The notes: generated from the sequence alone by a model not told the origin. A DNA stretch of 64,000 nt from Thalassobius sp047123305 (GCF_047123305.1 NZ_CP138918.1:868001-932000), one strand, 5' to 3'. Counted from the first letter of the stretch, positions 23,582 through 32,056 are shown. Numbers and translations: made by a program.

Positions 23582-24625
23582 GTGGCGACCAGTACCGATA
23601 CCCAGCCCGAATCCCTGCGTGACTTCACCCCTGATACGGTGCTGAAACGCGATATCTTTTCGGAAACTGTTTCTGGTCACCTGACCTCGGATCCATCGGT
23701 GAAGGTGGTGCTGCGCCGTCTGGACGGGGTACCGTGGTACGCCCGGCCTTTGTCGCAATGGCTGGCCCGCAAAGAGGCAAAAGCCCTGCGTGCCGTGCAG
23801 GGCATCGCTGGAACGCCGGTGCTGATTGCCGCTGACAAGGCGGGCATTCTGCGGGTCTGGGCCGAAGGCACCCCGCTGCATCTGGCAAAACCTTCTGAGG
23901 CGCTCTGGTATGAAGATGCCTACCGCCTGTTGGCTGATTTGCGCGAACGCGGCGTCTGCCACAATGACATCGCCAAGCCGCAGAACTGGCTAATGCTGCC
24001 CGATGGCCGCTGCGGCGTTATCGATTTTCAACTGACCCGCGTGCACCGCCGCCGTGGCTGGTGGTTCCGCACCGCCGCCCGCGAAGATCTGCGCCACATG
24101 CTAAAGCAGAAACGCGCTTTTGCGCCTGACCTGCTGACTGCTGAGGAGCAAGATATACTGACTCAGAAGTCGCTGCCCTCAAGGATCTGGATGGCGACCG
24201 GCAAGCGGCTCTACAATTTCATCACGCGCCGATTGATGAACTGGTCTGACGGCGAGGGCAGCGAAGATCGCGTTGAGCTGCACGGCCCGGCCATACGCGC
24301 GGCGTACCTTGAAGCCGGTGCGCAAGAGGTAGGTTTTGCCACCTACGCGCAATCAGCGGGGGGTGTCGGGCTCTACGCCTTTGTTGAAGGCGACGTGACG
24401 GCAGAGACGCTGCCGCAGACCGATCCCAAGGCTGATCTGGTGCAGGTTGTGCCTGCCCTGCCGCGCGACAGCGCGGGCAAAGTGCGACAGGAATTGCTGG
24501 AACTGGTGGCCACCAACCGGATGGATGAGGTGGAGCATTTGCTGGGCGATGACCTGGGTTTGAAACAGCTGATGCAGCCGATCATTGCCCAGCGTCTAAA
24601 CCTGACCGACCGTCGTCTGCGCTAA
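23582..24625 (+). CDS. Kinase-like protein fused to an acyl-CoA-synthetase-like C-terminal domain
   Basis: 347 residues from a GTG at 23582, chosen because it follows the terminator of the previous gene and a GGGGG; an ATG-start frame further up overlaps the dehydrogenase. Residues 35-155 look like a small RIO- or LPS-kinase-type fold: the catalytic loop is H127-N128-D129 (VCHNDIAKPQNW), with Asn135 and the metal-binding Asp148 in VIDF. A basic segment follows (HRRRGWWFR). Residues about 236-312 resemble the C-terminal subdomain of AMP-forming acyl-CoA synthetases, with VGLYAFVEGD and the A10-like PALPRDSAGKVRQELL, where the Lys300 position matches the catalytic lysine. I know of no function for this combination. 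Convergent with the pseudouridine synthase gene 9 bp away. Confidence 0.7.
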   Translation: MATSTDTQPESLRDFTPDTVLKRDIFSETVSGHLTSDPSVKVVLRRLDGVPWYARPLSQWLARKEAKALRAVQGIAGTPVLIAADKAGILRVWAEGTPLHLAKPSEALWYEDAYRLLADLRERGVCHNDIAKPQNWLMLPDGRCGVIDFQLTRVHRRRGWWFRTAAREDLRHMLKQKRAFAPDLLTAEEQDILTQKSLPSRIWMATGKRLYNFITRRLMNWSDGEGSEDRVELHGPAIRAAYLEAGAQEVGFATYAQSAGGVGLYAFVEGDVTAETLPQTDPKADLVQVVPALPRDSAGKVRQELLELVATNRMDEVEHLLGDDLGLKQLMQPIIAQRLNLTDRRLR

Positions 24626-24634
24626 GCCAGTCCC

Positions 24635-25285
24635 TCAGAAAGGCGCCTTGGCGCGGAAAGACAGACCTTTGCCACTGTCTGGGTGATTGATCCGCAGCTC
24701 CTCCGAATGCAGCATCAGGCGCGGATGCGCTAGCGCTGGCCCTTCGGCGTAGAACGGATCACCCAGGATCGGATGCCCCAAGGCCAACATATGCACCCTC
24801 AGCTGGTGGCTGCGCCCGGTTTTGGGCGTCAGACGCACGCGACTCTCGCTGTCTGAGGTTTTCAGCACCCGCCAGTCGGTCACCGCCTGTTTACCGGTCT
24901 CATGGCACACTTTCTGGCGTGGCCTGTTCGGCCAGTCCACGATCAGCGGCAGATCCACGGTGCCTTTCTTTTCCTCAATCCGACCGGCAACGCGGGCGAC
25001 ATAGGTTTTCTTGGTGGTGCGTTTTTCGAACTGCATCGACAGATTGCGCTGTGCATGTGGGCTGAGGGCAAAGACCATCACACCAGAGGTGTCGCGGTCC
25101 AGCCGGTGCACCAGCAACGCCTGCGGGAACACCGCCTGCACCCGTGTGATCAGGCAATCGGCCAGATGCTCGCCCCGCCCCGGCACAGAAAGCAGGCCGG
25201 AGGGTTTGTTGACCACCACGATCTCGTGATCCTCGTGCAGGATCTCCAGCGGGTCATTGGGCGGGTTGTAGTCAGCACTTTGCAT
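24635..25285 (-). CDS. RluA-family pseudouridine synthase
   Basis: 216 residues with the catalytic motif HRLDRDTSGVMV (catalytic Asp in RLDRDTSG), KTYVARVAGR and the C-terminal GRSHQLRVHMLALGHPILGD. No S4 RNA-binding domain precedes the catalytic domain, and the small size fits the RluA/TruC branch, which modifies tRNA U32 and/or 23S rRNA U746 or tRNA U65; the exact target cannot be told. The start at 25283-25285 is the only ATG giving a complete N-terminus. It ends 9 bp from the end of the convergent kinase-like gene. Confidence 0.9.
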   Translation of the reverse strand: MQSADYNPPNDPLEILHEDHEIVVVNKPSGLLSVPGRGEHLADCLITRVQAVFPQALLVHRLDRDTSGVMVFALSPHAQRNLSMQFEKRTTKKTYVARVAGRIEEKKGTVDLPLIVDWPNRPRQKVCHETGKQAVTDWRVLKTSDSESRVRLTPKTGRSHQLRVHMLALGHPILGDPFYAEGPALAHPRLMLHSEELRINHPDSGKGLSFRAKAPF

Positions 25286-25341
25286 GAGGGCTGCTTACGC
25301 GCTTGGCCTCAGGCCTGCAAGCGTGCGCCCCCAAGCCCAAC

Positions 25342-26250
25342 TTACTGACGCGACCGCCGCAGCCCTTTGATCATCGAGGCCGAGTAGATCACCAGTGCCG
25401 CCCAGATCAGCGGGAAGGCAATCATCCGCGCCTGACCAAAGGGTTCATCAAAGACCAGCACGGCCACAAGAAAGATCATTGTTGGCGCGATATATTGCAG
25501 AATCCCGATGGTCGACAAGCGCAGCAGTTTGGCCCCATTGGCATAAAGGATCAGCGGCACAGCCGTCACCACACCCAGGCCCAGGATCAACAGCGTGTCC
25601 ATCCCGGACGCCCCCAAATGGCCCTGCCCCGTGGCGGCCAGATAGGTGACATACGCAATGCCAAAAGGCATCAGGATCAACACCTCCAGCAGGAAACCCT
25701 GATTGGGACCGATGGGCAGGGATTTCTTGAAGAAGGCGTAGAACCCCCAGCTGACGGTCAATCCAACGGCAGGCCAGGGCAGTGAACCAGCATCATACCA
25801 CAGGACCCCAACAGCTGCCGCAGCCAGCGCAATGGCCACCAGTTGCGCTTTGTTCAGACGTTCCCCCAGCAGCAAGGCACCCAGCGCGATGGAGAACAGC
25901 GGGTTGATATAGTACCCCAGCGCCGCATCCAGCGCCCGATCCACCGCAATAGACCAGACATAGATCCCCCAGTTGATCGAGATAAGCACCGCCGTCACAC
26001 AGGCCATCAATAGCATCCGCGGCGTTTTCAGCGCCGTGACCAGATCCGCCGTGCGTTTACGGTAGATCAGCAGCGCCGCTGCAATTGGCATGGCCCAGAT
26101 CACCCGATTGGCAACAACTTCGATGGCCGGAATATGGGCAACCGCCTTCATATAGAGCGGCAGGAACCCCCAGATCACATAGGCGCCCATAGCGTAGGCC
26201 AGCCCCTGCGGCGTGTCCTGATTGGTCGGTTGTGCTGCACTATTGCTCAT
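25342..26250 (-). CDS. rarD: RarD-type EamA family transporter
   Basis: 302 residues with ten predicted membrane segments in two EamA halves. The N-terminal block GAYVIWGFLPLYMKAV and the central RVIWAMP are typical of RarD, a permease of unknown substrate once named for chloramphenicol sensitivity. The start ATG at 26248-26250 is followed by a short hydrophilic tail. It lies alone between the pseudouridine synthase and the GFA gene, all on the minus strand, with 85 bp upstream. Confidence 0.88.
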   Translation of the reverse strand: MSNSAAQPTNQDTPQGLAYAMGAYVIWGFLPLYMKAVAHIPAIEVVANRVIWAMPIAAALLIYRKRTADLVTALKTPRMLLMACVTAVLISINWGIYVWSIAVDRALDAALGYYINPLFSIALGALLLGERLNKAQLVAIALAAAAVGVLWYDAGSLPWPAVGLTVSWGFYAFFKKSLPIGPNQGFLLEVLILMPFGIAYVTYLAATGQGHLGASGMDTLLILGLGVVTAVPLILYANGAKLLRLSTIGILQYIAPTMIFLVAVLVFDEPFGQARMIAFPLIWAALVIYSASMIKGLRRSRQ

Positions 26251-26335
26251 GACGATGTCCTTCCTGACACCAGCGGTAGAGGCCCAAGGCCCGCTTGGAT
26301 AGACCGCAGAATTGCGGTCCTATCTGCTCTGATGA

Positions 26336-26719
26336 TCAGGGCCGTTGCTCCAGCCCATCCTCCAGCAGGTAGTAATCGGCTTTGTCTGCCGTAAAGATAT
26401 GCCGTTTCAGCGTGATCCCCGTTGGCCCGTCAATCGCGCCAAGCGCAAAGCTGATATAGTCCGGCTCATCCACGCCGACCCAGAACAAGAAGGATCCGCA
26501 ATCGGGGCAAATCCCACGTTCGGCCTTTTCCGACAGCTTCAGCCATTTCACCGGCCCGTCGATCTGTAGCTCGGGCGTCAACACATGGGCCGAGGCCCAG
26601 GCGTGGCCCGACATCTTGCGACATTGGCTGCAATGACACACCGACGGGCCACCGGCCTCTCGGGTAACAGTGAAGTGGATCTTGCCACAGGCGCAGCTGC
26701 CCTTGAGGTTTTCGGCCAT
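26336..26719 (-). CDS. GFA (glutathione-dependent formaldehyde-activating) family protein
   Basis: 127 residues with the zinc-binding cysteines of the GFA/CENP-V fold: GSCACGKIHF, then CHCSQCRKMSG, then ICPDCGSF. The founding enzyme Gfa was proposed to catalyse the reaction of formaldehyde with glutathione, but most members are uncharacterised. It starts directly at the base after the stop of the free methionine sulfoxide reductase gene, so the two form one operon. Confidence 0.85.
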   Translation of the reverse strand: MAENLKGSCACGKIHFTVTREAGGPSVCHCSQCRKMSGHAWASAHVLTPELQIDGPVKWLKLSEKAERGICPDCGSFLFWVGVDEPDYISFALGAIDGPTGITLKRHIFTADKADYYLLEDGLEQRP

Positions 26720-27190
26720 TTACACACCCTCGCGTTTGGAATTGGCAAAGCTTGCCTTCAGGATCATGGCCAGATGGTCAGCGTCTTCCTGCGTGAAGGC
26801 GTCCGGCTGATCACTGTCGAGGTCAAACACCCCAATCAGCTGCCCCGCACCGTTCCAGACCGGCAAAACAAGTTCGGATCTTGTCGAGGAAGCACAGGCA
26901 ATATGGCCCGGAAAGGCCTCTACGTCTGGCACCAGCTGAACCTCGCCGGTGCGCGCGGCTGCGCCGCAGACACCGCGGGCAAAGGGGATGACCAGACAGC
27001 CATGGCCGCCCTGATAAGGGCCGATTTTCAACAGCTCTGGCGCGGTAACGCGGTAAAACCCGGTCCAATCAAAACGATCATCGCTGTGGTGCACTTCGCA
27101 GGCCAAGGTCGCCATCAGCGCGACCTCATCACTTTCGCCCTCCACAAGGGCAGCGATGGTTTTGGACAGGGTGGCATAATCGACGCGCAT
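26720..27190 (-). CDS. msrC: Free methionine-(R)-sulfoxide reductase (GAF domain)
   Basis: 156 residues forming one GAF domain. The signature WTGFYRV, LKIGPYQG, GVCGAAA and DVEAFPGHIACASSTRSE marks the free methionine-(R)-sulfoxide reductase family. Cys65, Cys75 and Cys99 have spacings of 10 and 24 residues, the same as Cys84/94/118 of the E. coli enzyme. It reduces free (not protein-bound) methionine-R-sulfoxide with thioredoxin. I use the ATG at 27188-27190; an in-frame ATG 10 codons earlier (27220) is also possible. First gene of a two-gene operon with the GFA protein. Confidence 0.9.
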   Translation of the reverse strand: MRVDYATLSKTIAALVEGESDEVALMATLACEVHHSDDRFDWTGFYRVTAPELLKIGPYQGGHGCLVIPFARGVCGAAARTGEVQLVPDVEAFPGHIACASSTRSELVLPVWNGAGQLIGVFDLDSDQPDAFTQEDADHLAMILKASFANSKREGV

Positions 27191-27281
27191 GGCGGCCTCC
27201 GGCGTGGTCTTGAAATTCACATGTTAATCTATCCGGCGCTGGGGACCGAGGCGCAAGAGGCGGGCGCGCATTTTCCTGTGC

Positions 27282-28316
27282 CTATTTGCACAATGTCCGG
27301 TGCAACCAATTGGCAGCTTTGCTGATGGCAAGGTCGCCTTCGGGAATCACCTTGGTCAGGTTGAGGAACCCGTGGACCTGACCACTGAATTCACACAGCT
27401 CCACCGGCAGTCCGTCCTCCGTCAGACGTGCGGCATAGGCCTGGCCGTCGTCCCACAGCGGATCATGCCCTGCCACCAGCACAAAGGCCGGCGGCTGCCC
27501 CGTCAGGCTGGGCGCAAAAAGCGGTGAGACCCGTGGCGCCAGACGGTCCTGATCGGCAGGAAGGTAGAGGTCCAGATACCCCTCCATCCGCGCCTTCGAC
27601 AACAGCGGGTGACGCGCCAGGGCCTGAACCGACTTTGCCGTCAGCCGCGCGTCCACCGCGGGATAAATCAGCAATTGCCCTGCAGGCATCCGGCGCTCTT
27701 CTGCCGACAGCGTGTAAAGCAGACTTGCCGTCAGGTTGGCACCCGCACTGTCCCCGCCGACGGCGATACGATCGACATCAACGCGCAGGGCATCGGCCTG
27801 TTTGAACAGGGTTTGGTAAGCCACCAAGACATCATCGGGCGCGGCCGGAAAGGGATGTTCCGGTGCCAGACGGTAGCTGTAGGAAATCACCTGAATACCC
27901 GCCCGCCGCGCCAGTTTGGCACAAAGGTGATCGTGGGTTTCAAGGCCACCCTGCACCCAGCCCCCGCCGTGGAAATAGAGCAGCGTTGGCAATGCCCCCT
28001 CCGGGGCTTCCAGCGGACGGTACAGCCGTGCAGGACGCTCCCCAGCTGCGCCGAGCAGTGTCAGATCGCGGCGGTCCACCTGTGTTTCGGGGCGGTCAAA
28101 ACGGGCCACGAAATCGGCCATCTGCCCGCGACTTTCCTCAACCGAGGGCGGCAGGTTCGGGTCGCGCACCAGCCCAACCAAATCCGCCACGGCCGCCGCT
28201 TTGGGATCGGCTCGCCGCCCCTGCGCGACAGGCAAAGCGGCATCATAGAAATACAGCACGATCCAGCCGGGCATATAGACCCGCGCCAGTGCCCACAGCA
28301 ATTTCAGGTATCTCAT
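27282..28316 (-). CDS. Alpha/beta hydrolase, HSL-type esterase
   Basis: 344 residues. The oxyanion motif HGGGWVQGG and the nucleophile motif GGDSAGAN define the hormone-sensitive-lipase (HSL) group; the acid is probably the Asp in HDPLWDDG and the base the His in VHGFLN. An N-terminal hydrophobic stretch (about residues 5-25) suggests membrane association or export. Acts on short acyl esters by analogy; natural substrate unknown. It is 130 bp downstream of the thiolase gene, behind a terminator, so it probably has its own promoter. Confidence 0.88.
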   Translation of the reverse strand: MRYLKLLWALARVYMPGWIVLYFYDAALPVAQGRRADPKAAAVADLVGLVRDPNLPPSVEESRGQMADFVARFDRPETQVDRRDLTLLGAAGERPARLYRPLEAPEGALPTLLYFHGGGWVQGGLETHDHLCAKLARRAGIQVISYSYRLAPEHPFPAAPDDVLVAYQTLFKQADALRVDVDRIAVGGDSAGANLTASLLYTLSAEERRMPAGQLLIYPAVDARLTAKSVQALARHPLLSKARMEGYLDLYLPADQDRLAPRVSPLFAPSLTGQPPAFVLVAGHDPLWDDGQAYAARLTEDGLPVELCEFSGQVHGFLNLTKVIPEGDLAISKAANWLHRTLCK

Positions 28317-28400
28317 TGCACCCTCTCATGTTTCAGCGAGCATGCGCGAAACCTTGTCCTCGGCGCAACATCAGGGCGAAGACTTCACTGGCCGGAAACG

Positions 28401-28428
28401 AAAAAACCGGCCCGAAGGCCGGTTTTCG
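28401..28428 (-). terminator. Rho-independent terminator of the thiolase gene
   Basis: Perfect 10-bp stem, AAAACCGGCC (28403-28412) and GGCCGGTTTT (28417-28426), with a CGAA loop and a T-rich tail on the minus strand. Confidence 0.85.
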
Positions 28429-28446
28429 ATAGGTGTTCAATCAGGT

Positions 28447-29619
28447 TCAAACCCGTTCGATCGCAATTGCGGTGCCTTCGCCGCCACCGATGCAGATCGC
28501 CGCAACGCCACGTTTGAGGCCGCGCTTCTCCAGCGCATTCAACAAGGTCACCAGGATCCGCGCCCCAGAGGCCCCAATCGGGTGGCCCAAGGCACAGGCG
28601 CCGCCGTTCACATTGACCACATCGCGTGACAGTCCCAGTTCCCGCATGAAGGCCATCGGCACAACCGCAAAGGCCTCATTCACCTCCCAGAGGTCCACGT
28701 CCTCAACCGACCAGCCCAGCCGATCCAGCAGCTTGCGCGCTGCTGGCACGGGGGCTGTGGGGAACTGCGACGGTGCATGGGCATGGCTGGCGTGCCCCAT
28801 GACGCGGGCGCGGACCTGCAGACCCTGCGCCTCGGCCGCTTCTGCCGACGCCAGCACCAGCGCCGCGGCCCCATCGGAGATGGAGGAAGAGTTGGCCGCG
28901 GTCACTGTACCGTCCTTGCGGAAAGCGGGTTTCAGGTTCGGGATCTTCTCTGGACGCGCCTTGGCAGGCTGTTCGTCGGTCGAGATGATATGTTCTCCGG
29001 TGCGGTGATGCAGGGTGATCGGGGTGATCTCCCCCTCGAAAGCGCCGGTACGTTCGGCCTCCAGCGCGTTCGACAGCGAGGCCAGTGCATATTGGTCCTG
29101 TTCTTCCCGGGTGAACTGGAACGCCTCGGCGCAATCTTCCGCAAAAGTGCCCATCAGGCGACCTTTGTCATAGGCATCTTCCAACCCGTCGAGGAACATG
29201 TGATCGACGGTGGTCTGATGCCCGATCCGCGCACCGCTGCGCATTTTCGGCAGCAGGTAGGGCGCATTTGTCATGCTCTCCATCCCGCCTGCAATCATCG
29301 TATCGGCATGACCCAGTGCAATCTGGTCAAAGGCCATCATGGCCGCCTTCATGCCCGACCCGCACATTTTGTTCAGCGTGGTGGCTGGCACCTCTTCGCC
29401 CAGGCCTCCGGCAAAACCGGCCTGCCGCGCAGGGGCCTGCCCCTGACCTGCAGGCAACACGCAGCCCATCAGCACCTCATCCACGGTGCCAGTTCCGGCA
29501 TCAGCCAGTGCGGCACGGATGGCAGCGCCCCCAAGTGTTGCGGCCTCAACCCCGTCAAAAACCCCCTGAAATCCGCCCATAGGCGTGCGCGCAGCACCTG
29601 CGATGACCACCGGTTTCAT
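28447..29619 (-). CDS. Acetyl-CoA C-acyltransferase (thiolase)
   Basis: 390 residues of the thiolase family. The acylated nucleophile is Cys86 in NKMCGSGMKA; the GHPIGASGARI histidine and the second cysteine in CIGGGEGTA are present near the C-terminus. Either a degradative (fatty acid) or a biosynthetic (acetoacetyl-CoA) thiolase; with no partner genes alongside, the direction cannot be told. The ATG at 29617-29619 follows GGAGG on the minus strand. A TetR-type inverted repeat lies about 93 bp upstream. Confidence 0.92.
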   Translation of the reverse strand: MKPVVIAGAARTPMGGFQGVFDGVEAATLGGAAIRAALADAGTGTVDEVLMGCVLPAGQGQAPARQAGFAGGLGEEVPATTLNKMCGSGMKAAMMAFDQIALGHADTMIAGGMESMTNAPYLLPKMRSGARIGHQTTVDHMFLDGLEDAYDKGRLMGTFAEDCAEAFQFTREEQDQYALASLSNALEAERTGAFEGEITPITLHHRTGEHIISTDEQPAKARPEKIPNLKPAFRKDGTVTAANSSSISDGAAALVLASAEAAEAQGLQVRARVMGHASHAHAPSQFPTAPVPAARKLLDRLGWSVEDVDLWEVNEAFAVVPMAFMRELGLSRDVVNVNGGACALGHPIGASGARILVTLLNALEKRGLKRGVAAICIGGGEGTAIAIERV

Positions 29620-29711
29620 GTGACTTCCTCCTTGCAACGCCGCTCTGGGGCTTCCCCCTGAGCAGAAATCTCTGATCTGCCCAAACTCGGGCAGTTTGTC
29701 GGTATGTTAAT

Positions 29712-29725
29712 TGAACGAGTGTTCA
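29712..29725. promoter_or_regulatory. TetR-type inverted repeat upstream of the thiolase gene
   Basis: TGAAC-GAGT-GTTCA is a perfect 5-bp inverted repeat with a 4-bp spacer; two further pairs outside (AA/TT) extend it. Fatty-acid-responsive TetR regulators bind sites of this kind. No TetR gene is adjacent. Confidence 0.4.
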
Positions 29726-29940
29726 CTTCAACGACCCGATGCAGCAATGACGTAGGGTCACAGCATAGCGCGCGATCGGCATTTGGCGAAATCCGACCTC
29801 TTCTTGAAGGCGTGAAGCGGCCCAAGTGCCGTCTGACCCAACCGCGATTCAACCCACTCTGCCAAGGAATCGCCCCATTCCGCCCGCAAAACGGTCGAGA
29901 ATCGATGACATAACGTCACTTGTAGCTGCAAAAGCTTCCT

Positions 29941-29985
29941 CCGACGTCGCGTTCAAACAGCCCCCAACCCAGTGCGCGACGTCGG
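29941..29985. repeat. Inverted repeat upstream of the gamma-glutamyltransferase gene
   Basis: CCGACGTCGCG (29941-29951) and CGCGACGTCGG (29975-29985) are exact reverse complements, 11 bp each, 92-136 bp before the ATG at 30077. It could be a leader hairpin or paired binding sites; each arm is itself largely palindromic around GACGTC. Confidence 0.45.
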
Positions 29986-30076
29986 GGCCTTTGCCGCCAC
30001 AGCTTCCCGTAGAATTTCCTGCTTGATCCCGCGCGTCGGCCGCCTAATCTCTTCACCTGTTAACGGAGGGGACACC

Positions 30077-31651
30077 ATGCGCGATTTTCATCAACCCGGA
30101 AGGTCCGAGGTCTTTGCGGCCAACGGGATCTGCGCCACCTCGCACCCGCTTGCGGCCAATGCCGCAGTGGATGTTCTGCAGCGCGGGGGCAATGCAATGG
30201 ATGCGGCCATTGCCGGTGCGGTGCTGTTGGGGATTTGCGAGCCGCAGATGACGGGCATTGGCGGTGATTGCTTTGTGCTGTTTTCGCCGGCAGGAACCGA
30301 GGATATTTTGGCCCTGAATGGGTCAGGCCGTGCGCCCTTGGCTGCCGATGCCGCCACCCTGCGCGACCGTGGGCTGGATGCGGTGCCACTGCGTGGACCA
30401 GAGTCGGTCACGATCCCCGGGGCCATCGACGCCTTCTGCCGGTTGAGCGCAGATCACGGCAAACTGGGCCTCGACGCCCTTCTGGCCCCTGCCATTCACT
30501 ATGCCGAAGAGGGTGTGCCGGTTGCCCCGCGCGTCGCATTTGACTGGCAGGCCAATCAGTCCGCGCTGCAGGGTCATGGCCGGGCACACTATCTGATCAA
30601 CGGTCAGGTGCCGTCGCTGGGACAGCGCTTTGCCGCGCCCGGTCAGGCGGAGGTGCTGCGGCGCATCGCCAAAGACGGGCGTGCCGGTTTCTACGAAGGT
30701 GAGGTGGCTGAGGATATGGTCGCCTGCCTGCGCGAGATGGGGGGCGTGCACACGCTGGAAGATTTTGCCGCCACCCGATGTGACTATACCGATCCGGTCA
30801 GCGACGATTACAAAGGCATCGATCTGGTTGAGCACCCGCCAAACGGTCAGGGTGCGACGGCGAACCTGATGTTGAACATCCTGAAACACTTCGACATTGC
30901 CGGTATGGAAGCTTTTGGCACCGAACGGACACATATCGAGGCCGAGGCGGCGAAACTGGCTTATGACGCCCGCAACCGCTTTATCGCGGATCCCGATCGC
31001 ACCGCGATGCTGGACCACATGCTGTCGCCGAAAACCGCCGCCAAACTGGCCGCGCTGATTGATCCGAAGAAGGCCATGCAGGCCGCCGCTCCGCTGACCG
31101 AGGCGGTGCATAAAGACACGATCTACATCACCGTGGTGGACAAGGACCGCATGGCGGTGTCGCTGATCTATTCGATCTTCCACGGCTTTGGCTCTGGCAT
31201 TGCGTCTGAGAAGTTCGGCGTGCTGATGCAGAACCGCGGTGCGGGCTTCACATTGGAACAGGGCCACCCCAATGAGATGCGCGGCGGCCACCGCCCGATG
31301 CACACCATCATCCCCGGCATGCTGCGACAGAACGGTAAGGTGCTGATGCCCTTTGGCGTCATGGGCGGCGCCTATCAGCCGAATGGCCATGCGCGGTTTG
31401 TCTCGAACATGGTGGATTTCGGTATGGGGCCACAGCAGGCCATTGATGCGCCGCGGGCGTTTGCCGATGGCACGGTGATGAAGGTCGAAAAGGGCTACTC
31501 CGATCAGACCCGCACAGATCTGGCTGACATGGGCCATGACGTGGTGATCCCAGACGAACCTATTGGAGGGGCACAGGCGATCCGGATTGAAGATGACCTG
31601 CTGATCGGTGCCTCTGACCCGCGCAAAGACGGCTGTGCCATCGGTTACTGA
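30077..31651 (+). CDS. Gamma-glutamyltransferase family protein
   Basis: 524 residues of the N-terminal nucleophile gamma-glutamyltransferase family. These are made as one chain and cut at a Thr that becomes the catalytic residue; here Thr348 in HKDTIYITVVD is at that place, though the usual DTTH is DTIY. SHPLAANAAVDVLQRGGNAMDAA and GIGGDCFVL are N-terminal family blocks. No signal peptide is visible, so it may be cytoplasmic, unlike E. coli Ggt. Substrates could be glutathione or other gamma-glutamyl or acyl amides. ATG 30077 follows GGAGGGG. Confidence 0.88.
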   Translation: MRDFHQPGRSEVFAANGICATSHPLAANAAVDVLQRGGNAMDAAIAGAVLLGICEPQMTGIGGDCFVLFSPAGTEDILALNGSGRAPLAADAATLRDRGLDAVPLRGPESVTIPGAIDAFCRLSADHGKLGLDALLAPAIHYAEEGVPVAPRVAFDWQANQSALQGHGRAHYLINGQVPSLGQRFAAPGQAEVLRRIAKDGRAGFYEGEVAEDMVACLREMGGVHTLEDFAATRCDYTDPVSDDYKGIDLVEHPPNGQGATANLMLNILKHFDIAGMEAFGTERTHIEAEAAKLAYDARNRFIADPDRTAMLDHMLSPKTAAKLAALIDPKKAMQAAAPLTEAVHKDTIYITVVDKDRMAVSLIYSIFHGFGSGIASEKFGVLMQNRGAGFTLEQGHPNEMRGGHRPMHTIIPGMLRQNGKVLMPFGVMGGAYQPNGHARFVSNMVDFGMGPQQAIDAPRAFADGTVMKVEKGYSDQTRTDLADMGHDVVIPDEPIGGAQAIRIEDDLLIGASDPRKDGCAIGY

Positions 31652-31677
31652 CCACCGGCACGCTGCCCACAAAACAA

Positions 31678-31700
31678 AAGCGGCCCCTCACGGGCCGCTT
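31678..31700 (-). terminator. Terminator of hspQ (bidirectional stem)
   Basis: Perfect 9-bp stem, AAGCGGCCC (31678-31686) and GGGCCGCTT (31692-31700). On the minus strand it is followed by TTTTGTTTTG, so it mainly serves hspQ; it also lies just after the gamma-glutamyltransferase gene. Confidence 0.8.
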
Positions 31701-31726
31701 AACACCTTTGACGATCCAGAGGTGGA

Positions 31727-32056
31727 TCAGTTCAGCGAGAAATGCAGCGGGTAGTGGCCATCTTCAAACGGGCCAAACAGATCGGGGATGTCGGGATGGC
31801 TCACCGGTTCACCGGAGTAATCCGCAATTAGGTTCTGCTCGGACACATAAGCCACGTAGTAGCTCTGATCGTTTTCCGCCAGCAGATGGTAAAACGGCTG
31901 CTCCTTGCGCGGGCGGCTGTCCTCAGGGATGGAGCGATACCATTCCTCGGTGTTGTTAAACTCGGGATCGACATCAAAAACCACGCCGCGGAACGGGTGT
32001 TTCTTGTGCCGAACTACCTGGCCCAAATGATATTTTGCACGTGATCTAAGCATCAT
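31727..32056 (-). CDS. hspQ: Heat shock protein HspQ (hemimethylated-DNA-binding YccV-like)
   Basis: 109 residues of the YccV-like fold: KYHLGQVVRHKKHPFRGVVFDVDPEF, then PFYHLLAEND and YVAYVSEQNL. E. coli HspQ binds hemimethylated oriC DNA and also acts as an adaptor and enhancer for Lon. Two Met codons begin the frame (32056 and 32053); either may be the start. Divergent from the AEC transporter gene. Confidence 0.9.
   Translation of the reverse strand: MMLRSRAKYHLGQVVRHKKHPFRGVVFDVDPEFNNTEEWYRSIPEDSRPRKEQPFYHLLAENDQSYYVAYVSEQNLIADYSGEPVSHPDIPDLFGPFEDGHYPLHFSLN

Larger units (their letters stand above)
29620..30076. other. Intergenic region between thiolase and gamma-glutamyltransferase genes
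   Basis: 457 bp between divergent genes. I see no convincing coding sequence; the open frames here are short and not protein-like. It holds a TetR-type inverted repeat (29712-29725) and a perfect 11-bp inverted repeat with a 23-nt spacer (29941-29985). Confidence 0.55.

Noticed and set aside
29616..29852. A 78-codon frame upstream of the thiolase gene
   Set aside because: It covers the promoter region, lacks a ribosome site and has no protein-like composition.
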